A stretch of DNA of 64,000 nucleotides from Lunularia cruciata. Its lineage: Eukaryota > Streptophyta > Marchantiopsida > Lunulariales > Lunulariaceae. Positions 56,127 to 64,000 of this stretch are shown piece after piece; the stretch's first letter is position 1, and the number at the start of each line of letters is the position of its first letter. The translations under genes were made by a program, and so were the position numbers. The notes under the pieces are model-generated. The model saw only the letters and a program-made list of their open reading frames with translations. It was not told where the DNA came from and made no database searches. The stretch lies in the NCBI GenBank assembly GCA_948567375.1, contig OX419761.1, forward strand, positions 19,532,501 through 19,596,500, given 5' to 3'.

Positions 56127-57290
56127 CTACAAGACACTCACTTTGATTTCATGAGTGAACTTTGATTCTAAACTCTTCTCCTTAAATCTATGTTTGTTTG
56201 CCCTAGCTTTTGTTTTATTTGCATTAAATTTCTTCTCAATTTCAACTTTCATTTTCTTTGTCTCTAATTTAACATCCTCGTCTTCTATTTCTATCAATGT
56301 TTTCTCTCTTTTCCTCATGTTGGTGGCTTCTAGTTTACCTTGTTGTACCTTCTCCTTGGATTCTATAGTATTTGACTTCAACATGGTAAGTTTGTCTAAA
56401 TCATGAGATAATGACATACTAGGTGACATCCGTGATACTTTACTAATATTCCACCTTTTCTCCTCTTTAGGTCATGTTCTCCTTCTTGGTCAAGGAAAGC
56501 GCACTTGGATCCATCCCTTGTAGAAGTTAAAGGAGGTGGTGTAACAGAAGGCGAGTCCTTTATTGGTGCAACAAATGGTTACTCATCCTTGGGTGATAGG
56601 ATTCCATTGTCCATGTAAACACTTAATATACTTTCCACCCCTTGGGTGTTTGGGACAAATTGGGGAATGAGTCTAGAAGCACCACCTCGAAGGGAGATGA
56701 GAATTAAGAGCATTCCTTTGCACCTTCATGGACCTCCTTCATGCCAACCTCACTCAAATTGGGATTTAAATCTCCCAAACTTACCATAGCAAGTAGACTA
56801 ATGTTTGCTTTGTTCCCAAACATGGTTTCTATTCTAGGAAAATGTGTGCACATTCCATTCAATTTACCTTCTATAGTTCTCTACCATCTGCCATATTCCT
56901 TCTCTATGAGACCTTCTCCCATAAACTTATTCTTAAGCTCCCGAGTTTCTTTGTATTGTTTCATGTACCTCAACCATTTCTTGTAAAGCTGGTCACATAT
57001 CATAGAAGTAGGAAATCCTTGCTCCTCCTTGATCAAAATTATTAACGCGGTCAATTCTGAATGGGCTTTTTGCAAATCATACCATGAATCTATGCAAAAT
57101 GCTCAAGGTCCTCCAAATAATCCAATATTTGGCCATAATGGTGCGTTGCCATGTGAAATAGTTCATACTCTTTTGTTTTGCCAGGCACTAAAGAAGCCAT
57201 GCTCACTAGTTCTCCAAATTTCATTAATAGTTGTTTAGGTTGCAATTGCAAATCCAAAAGCAAGTCTATAGATCTTGGATCTGTATCCAA
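56127..57290 (-). pseudogene. Possible Myb/SANT-like (trihelix type) protein remnant
   Basis: Minus-strand pieces in order: 57290-57090 (DTDPRSIDLLLDLQLQPKQL); 57075-56881 (HSELTALIILIKEEQGFPTS, then CDQLYKKWLRYMKQYKETRE); a broken middle; 56429-56127 (a Lys/Glu-rich helix, ETKKMKVEIEKKFNANKTK). The second piece resembles the last helices of Myb/SANT-like DNA-binding domains (QC..KW..L...Y). The helix at the end would suit a dimerising C-terminus. The match is weak. It could be a host transcription factor pseudogene or the accessory gene of a Harbinger-type transposon. Confidence 0.5.
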
Positions 57291-58500
57291 AGGTGAGTCT
57301 CTTGCTTTGCAACAAGGTACTTGATCTCCCGTTGCTAAATTTTTGTTACCCTTTTGGAGTAAAATTCATAGAACACCCATCAATTTCTTGGTTGCAAGGA
57401 GGCGTGCAGATCATTTTCCATAACTCACTCTATCCTTTGTCGCGCTAATCTATGGAAATGAAACTACAAACAACCGTTTAGTTGATTGACAAAAGGAGCA
57501 TTTGCACTCAGGATGGTGAAAGTGAGTTGAGAATTTGAATAGTCAAGAGTGTGCATTTTGGATCCGCAAAAATATCATAAATCAAGACCAACTCACCCAT
57601 CCACGTAGCCATCCTCTCAAGAAACCACATCACCTTTTCTGACCATCATTTATATCAATATGGCATTCCTTAACCTCCATATCCTCGCACCTAATTTTCA
57701 TAAATGATTGCAACTTGGACCCTATAACTGAATTTACAAAGCGTTCATTTATTACTATCTCATCTCACTACAAGGTTCACTAAAAATAATTACGAAGGTT
57801 TTTATTTATCCTATAGACATCCATCAAATATATTTCAGAAACCGCCTCATGTAAAGCACTAAAGCACTAAAACACTAAAACACTATCATCTCATATATCA
57901 AAGTTCTATACCATTTCCATTCGGGAATTCATGGCGTGCCGGGAATTTCACGAGTTTTCACTTACCTCTCTTCGACATCTTGGCTCACTTTTAGAAACCA
58001 CATCCGCGCCACCTTCAACTAAAAGAAAAGGAGGATGGTCACCGTGGGAGGTGCATGAGAGGAGAGGGAAGAGGGCTAAGGTAGGATATAATTTTCTAAT
58101 GTTACCCGAGATGTGAATACCACCAAGCAAATATCATTTATCTCTTTAGAACTGAGAATTATAATCAACAAACTTAAAAATACATCTTCTTGACAATCTC
58201 GTCCATCTTTCTTACCTTTTAATTTTAACATCCTTAACTAGATTATATACTCTAATATTTACGAAATTGAATGTAACACATTAGACTAGATTAATCTCCA
58301 AATATATACCTTTGATATGAATACCGATCTAAATAATATCATTTCTATAAGATTTATTGTTAGATTTCCATGTTTCACAAGACACGCTACCTATGCCTTA
58401 GTAATAACAAAAGGTTAGTAAATTACAACATCCATGTAGAACACCTGAAAGATGGGAAAACCCCATCAAGCGAATCCATACTTGCCGAATCCATACATCC
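57291..58500. other. Transition zone to the gene island
   Basis: Low-repeat, AT-rich sequence without a recognisable gene. ORFs 57931-58116 (plus) and 57948-58130 (minus) overlap each other and have no domain. Confidence 0.5.
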
Positions 58501-58504
58501 ATAA

Positions 58505-58617
58505 TCGGCCCGTAGCGCTCTCCGCTCTTAACGTAGGGTTAGGGTTTATCACCGAGTCTCTCGGCCCGTAGAGCTCCCCGCTCCTAACGTAGGGTTTAGG
58601 GTTTATCACCGAGTCTC
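58505..58617 (+). promoter_or_regulatory. RPL23 promoter: duplicated 56-bp unit with telo-boxes
   Basis: Two tandem units (58505-58560 and 58561-58617) each contain tcggcccgtag, cgctc, taacgtagggtt, the telo-box (agggttagggttta at 58535-58548; agggtttagggttt at 58591-58604) and atcaccgagtctctc. Telo-boxes are typical of plant ribosomal-protein and translation-factor promoters. They lie about 260-330 bp upstream of the start codon, so the start site is probably near or just below them. No clear TATA box was seen. Confidence 0.5.
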
Positions 58618-58864
58618 TCAGATCCGTGTTTCTAGTGTTTTGATCGAGTTCCCTTCCGGCCTTTCACCACCGTTCTTCGAGCCTGGTGACAGCTTCTTGT
58701 AGGCCGCTATCAACAGATTTATGTCCTTTATGAGCCCAAACAGGCCCTCTGACTTCAACTGCTCCTGTTTACAGTGTTTCCAAAGGGCACGAAGACGCTC
58801 GGTCCAAGGCGCGGAGGTGGTTCCTGAAGGTTGGCGCCGAGGTGGTTCCTGAGAGTGAGCGAAA

Positions 58865-59639
<775 letters not shown>

Positions 59640-62280
59640 ACTTCTCTCTTAGAAGTCAATCAGCTAGATGGCAGGTCAGGTCGTGCAATATCAGGCTTAT
59701 GAGTAGGTATTCCACTGCTCGCTTCACTTCTTTTTACTCCACTGCTCGCTTCACTTCTGTTTGCACAGAAGTAAGATTTTACGATCGTCTGCAAAGAATT
59801 GTGATTCTTGTAGATATGTCGTTACTATCAACGCGGTACACATAGGATCCACTTGAAAGTATATCTGCAGAATAAGATGCATTGCGAATGGGCATTACTT
59901 GAATGGAAATTGGGTACTCTTAACTCAAATCTTTTTCTCTCCTCCAATCGATGTCCAGCCTGTTTATCTTTCTAGGTACAGTTTATGATCTCTATACACA
60001 GCGTTTGTAATCCGGCTCGTTCGACTGTTGACGCACACTAAAGGATTTGATACTTGAATACGGAAGTGGCGAAGGCTCATCAATGACTCATTTTTATCGC
60101 TGCCACCACCATCTCTCATTAGCAACAACCGTATTGATTGTAACGACTTTGAGAAGTAACCCATGGTACGCAGGAACTACTCAGCTTGCTAGACGATAGC
60201 AGCAAAAGTCTAGACGCAAGTTTAGGGCAAATAAAACGCATAATCTGCGATTCACCACGGGTTCACTAGGGCGATGCTTTACCCGTTGACGTTGGCCACT
60301 GAGTTATGGCGGATTCCTACCTTTTGTTGCTGAAAAGCATGTCCAGTGTAGCGAATGGATCTGGAAGGTCTTAGATGTCCCTCTGTAAAGACCATCAGGA
60401 TGGTTCGCAGAGCATTCAAGGTGACAGTTGATTTCCTTGTTGGTTTAATAGTACATGTGAAGTTAAATTAATCTTCAATTCCGATTTCATTTGTAGAGTA
60501 CGGAAGAGTTCTATCAGCAGGTGTATCTGGATTCAATTACTTTAGAGTGAGTTTTGGACACATCTTCACGTACTCCTAACCATTCTCTTCACCTACATCT
60601 CTTTTTGTTAGTCCTGTCTGGAGTGGGAAATTTACGGCAGTTGTTTTACATAGAGTTTGAGTTATCAATGAGAATTGTCCGGAAGTCTAGTTTCTAGTTG
60701 GAGGAATGGTTTAGTTCGCGAAGAACGATGAACAGTGATGTGGAAAGCCGAGACTTTGATTTGAGTCTGTGGGGAGCCCACCCAACAGAGGATCACTAAT
60801 CAGTCGAGCATCTGACTCAGTAATGTGGATGAAACCCACTCATGGGCATATTATGCAGGGATACTTCAGAGCATGTGTGGTCGTTGAAACAAATCAAGCT
60901 ACTCAAATCAGAAACTGCAGTTATTCTAGTCGACTGGAAGAGCACATTAATCTTCCGTTCAGACTCTTGTAAGTAAGCAGCAAAGACCGAAACACAGCTC
61001 TTCACCCACCTTAGATCGGCCAAAGATGCAACAAGCCAGCCAGGTCGAGAAAGTAAGCTGGTACTGCAGAGATCAGGTTTGTACTGTGGATTTGCTTAGA
61101 GACGCACACCCGCTGAAGGTCTAATGTTTAAATTTGAAATAGATTATCAGGTTTTTGCAGTTCGTCGCTGGAACATTGAGTGTAATGTAGAACTTTCATC
61201 TTTCTTGGAAGCCCTAAGTTATCAAATATGTTGTTTCTTATAGTGGAGAGCTGTGATACTGTTAGACCAAACCTGCGCAATTAGATGGTGGCTGGCGTAG
61301 AACTTGAGATATATACTAAAGAGCACATCCTGTTGTCATGATCATGTCGTATACAGATAGGCCAGTAACCATGCAAAGTTTTTGAGTTTGAGAAGTTACG
61401 AAGGGCAATTGATGGTAATTCGTATGTTTTATGCATAAGTGGCAAGATCTGCCTTGCGAGAAATTTGACTTCAGGGGTCTTCCCAGATCTTGGAGTCCTG
61501 TGAAGCTACGGGCAAGTAAACTGTCCATGTACGTAGATGGTCAAAATGTTGTGCTGATCTACCGAATCACTACCAATGACGGCAAAATTCTCTTCAGGTA
61601 TTTCTGTACACATGAATGTTAATCACATGAATGACCTATGTAACGGTATGATGTCTAGCAGACATCAGTAGCAGGACCCTTACTGACATGCGTCTAGATT
61701 ATCTGCAATCCAGAAAGAATATATAGAAGGCTTGGTAGAAATTGGAAAGCTTGTTTCTGCGAACAAAAGTTTACATTGCCCGGCAAATTCTAAAGACTCC
61801 CATCCCCTAATGATCCTCAGCTGGCGGGTTACATTTGAGTACGGACATGATATCAAAGATCTGCATGATGCCGAGGGACATTGCTTGGTCTCTGTTTGGT
61901 GCTTGTTTAAACAATCATTGCAATAAACCAAAAGCAAACAGGGTAAAATGATAACGTCCGAGGGATTGAAGCAGCACTTCTGGCATACCTTTGGCCGGCA
62001 CTGACCTATTCTCTTAGCCCATTGCCTCCTCAGGGAATGATTCCGACCGCTGAACTTCTTCCTTCTTTATTCCCAGCATGTTCAACTCAGCCTCCGAATT
62101 CTTCTCAATCTACACTTGGCCATCTCCTGGCGTACAGTCTCATATTTCCCCTCCAGATTCTTGTGCGCCAAAGTGACAGTCCACACGTGTGTTTCAAAGA
62201 TTCATTTGCGGACGTCAAGTTGGCCCCCCTGAGGCAAAGTCGATTTCGGCCCTAGCTTTCTCCGCCTCTGTGTACGCCAA
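59640..62280. other. RPL23 3' flank and intergenic sequence
   Basis: Higher-GC, non-repetitive DNA with short scattered ORFs on both strands and no recognised domain. A 27-bp tandem duplication (tccactgctcgcttcacttc core) lies at about 59709-59757. No clear AATAAA signal was found close to the stop; aataag occurs near 59872. Confidence 0.5.
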
Positions 62281-62289
62281 GTGCTACCG

Positions 62290-62970
62290 CTGAAACGGAA
62301 CGAACTCTTCAATACCCTCATCTTCCATCATCCTCGCAGCTGTTCGGAAGTTTTTGACTTCGTCATACGAAGGCCGGAAGTCGTACTCTGCACTGAAACG
62401 CAAAAACGTAGAGCCCGTCTTCAGCACGTTGCTTATGCAGTTGAGAAAGTGATTGTGTCGTCTTTGATTCAGCTGCTTGGTATCGACGAAAGTTCGAGCT
62501 CTCTTTACAACTACTCTCAGCCCTTCCGGAAATTCAAAACCAGGATGTTAAAGGGGCGGAGGTTGTTGATCTTGCTTTTGCGGCTGGGTCCGTGCTATCT
62601 TCCTAGCTGGCTTTGGAAAATTATTGCGCCCTCGAATTCGCGCTGAACCGGTTTCGAATTCTGCGGTGGAGGAGCATACAATATTTCCTTCACATCCACA
62701 GGAATATCATGCACTTCCTCACCTTGAAAATTCTCGACGGTAATCGAGACATTCACCCAGTCAGAGCTAGGATAATCTGGAGATCCTGGGTCCCTTGGCC
62801 GCGGTGGTGCTCCGATTGTTCCTCGCAGCTTCTTCACCTTCGGGACCTTTGTGGTTAAACCTACGCCACGCTTCTCGTTGAACTTTTTGAATTTCCCGCC
62901 TACACCTCCGTGATGACTGCCCTTTGGTCCTGACTTCGAAATGTCTAAAAATGGGGCTTAGCCCCATGTT
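62290..62970 (-). pseudogene. Unidentified coding remnant on minus strand
   Basis: An open minus frame from about 62970 to 62595 reads GSHHGGVGGKFKKFNEKRGV, VPKVKKLRGTIGAPPRPRDP, SDWVNVSITVENFQGEEVHD and IPVDVKEILYAPPPQNSKPV. After a stop and a frame change, about 62550-62295 reads FPEGLRVVVKRARTFVDTKQ, HNHFLNCISNVLKTGSTFLR, then YDFRPSYDEVKNFRTAARMM. Composition is protein-like and codons are balanced, unlike random sequence. I do not recognise it. It may be exons of a real gene, a pseudogene, or a gag-type fragment. The plus ORF 62281-62646 is its antisense. Confidence 0.5.
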
Positions 62971-64000
62971 ACCTTTTTTGTCTCTCCCTTGTACGGGCTC
63001 GATGGGGTCCTTCCATCCTTCGTTTTTCCTACGCGGTCGCCTTTTCTCTCTTAAGAAGTTCCTCAGCCATAATACACTCAATGGTTATTTTGGATGTGCA
63101 GCGTGACAGGTTGATGCGTGTGCGGCGTGATATACAGGGGAATGGAGAGCCAAGACGAACTGCGGTGAATTGAAGGGTAAGACTTTCGGCATTTCGGAAT
63201 TGTTCCCGTCGACGATGGATCCGAGCAAACAAAACTGAAACTCGAATACAATATTCTACAATTTAAAACAGAAATTGAAGAATTACCGAAGAGATCCTAC
63301 CAGACGCTGTCTTGGTATGTCCTCTCATGGACCGACATAGACAATCCTCTCTCAAAGTCTATACCTCTAGATGAAGGAAATAACTTTCTATGGAAAATTA
63401 GGAGACCGTCTTGTCTTATCTCATGAGACTGAAATCGATCTTTCCTTTCCAATACACACGGGAGAAAAGCAACACGCTCGGACCGCCTACACCAGCGCCT
63501 CGAATTCAAAGGCGCGCGCGAAGAATCTCGGGCAGATTCGAAATCTTACCCACCGCTCGACGTCCTGATCAAATGCTGCATCTGCCCGCAGCAATGAAAG
63601 CTTGAAGGAACAAAGATGCGCTTCAGAACATCTGCCCCACTGACTTTTGAGGCGGAGAACCAAAATCTGCTGTAGATTTTGCTTGCATGGTTTCCTACAA
63701 CGACTTATCAGGTGTCAAGCTCCTGACGGCAGGTCCGTACGGTCCCGTTCGGAATCCTTCGACAAGTCAAAATAACGTAGTCATACCACCCACAAGTCCT
63801 AATCAGTCTACAACATGCAGCCATTGAACTCAAGAAATCACAACCTCCTTGGGCCCTTTCCTTTTCCTGCTGCTGGGTGAAAGGCATGTGCCCTAAAAGT
63901 GAATCGCATCGTACAATTCGCGCCACTGTAGCTCTGGCAGTGTTACTTTGCGTAAACAAGAATTCCACGTACTGATGGCAGTGAATGGATCCATCCGAAC
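62971..64000. other. Intergenic sequence at the right edge
   Basis: Short ORFs on both strands (63297-63509 minus, 63371-63605 plus, 63708-63968 minus) with no recognisable domain. A short imperfect palindrome, aaatggggcttagccccat, lies at 62948-62966. Confidence 0.5.

Noticed and set aside
62281-62646. 121-residue plus-strand ORF
   Set aside because: Antisense to more protein-like minus frames; no recognisable domain in this orientation.

Overview
This window looks like nuclear DNA of a land plant with a large, transposon-packed, AT-rich genome. A gymnosperm fits best, but a fern or lycophyte is not excluded. The evidence is a canonical plant 60S ribosomal protein L23 (uL14) gene with three spliceosomal introns and telo-box promoter motifs at 58.5-59.6 kb. 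To its left lie about 57 kb of old, nested, stop-ridden retroelements, including a Penelope-like element; Penelope-like elements (PLEs) have been reported from conifers. No bacterial, organellar or RNA genes were seen.

Layout, left to right. 1-3.3 kb: the 5' end (gag, leader, long LTR) of a minus-strand Ty3/gypsy element (family B) with a solo LTR of family A inside its LTR. 3.3-5.4 kb: a 1.25-kb direct duplication with a decayed minisatellite. 5.4-22 kb: decayed plus-strand coiled-coil frames, family-A solo LTRs, a minus-strand gypsy remnant (family C) with LTR and primer-binding site, an orphan gag fragment, a foldback element and a diverged tandem repeat. 23.1-41.1 kb: a long plus-strand family-B Ty3/gypsy element, split by a complete minus-strand gypsy element (family D, bounded by family-A LTRs) at 24.5-32.2 kb and by a solo LTR (family F) at 34.6-35.3 kb. 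41.6-49.0 kb: a gag-like zinc-finger ORF remnant, then a Penelope-like element with flanking pseudo-LTRs. 49.05-49.34 kb: a broken piece of the L23 gene. 50.2-51.2 kb: a PIF/Harbinger transposase remnant. 53-57.3 kb: unknown decayed genes. 57.3-64 kb: a higher-GC, repeat-poor island with RPL23 and an unidentified minus-strand coding remnant near 62.3-63.0 kb.

The most unusual content is in the family-B retrotransposon. Between its protease and reverse transcriptase it carries a decayed but recognisable C5-cytosine DNA methyltransferase (motif I-like segment, PCQ, ENI, a motif VIII-like segment and the motif IX/X region). Its integrase ends in a complete C4HC3 PHD finger. The order gag, zinc knuckles, protease, DNA methyltransferase, RT, RNase H, integrase, PHD puts a putative chromatin writer and reader in one mobile element. 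From memory, methyltransferase-bearing retrotransposons have been described in a charophyte alga and a dinoflagellate; I know of no description from a seed plant.

Nearly all element ORFs are broken by stops and frameshifts, often of the C-to-T kind expected from methylated DNA. RPL23 is the only gene I consider functional here.
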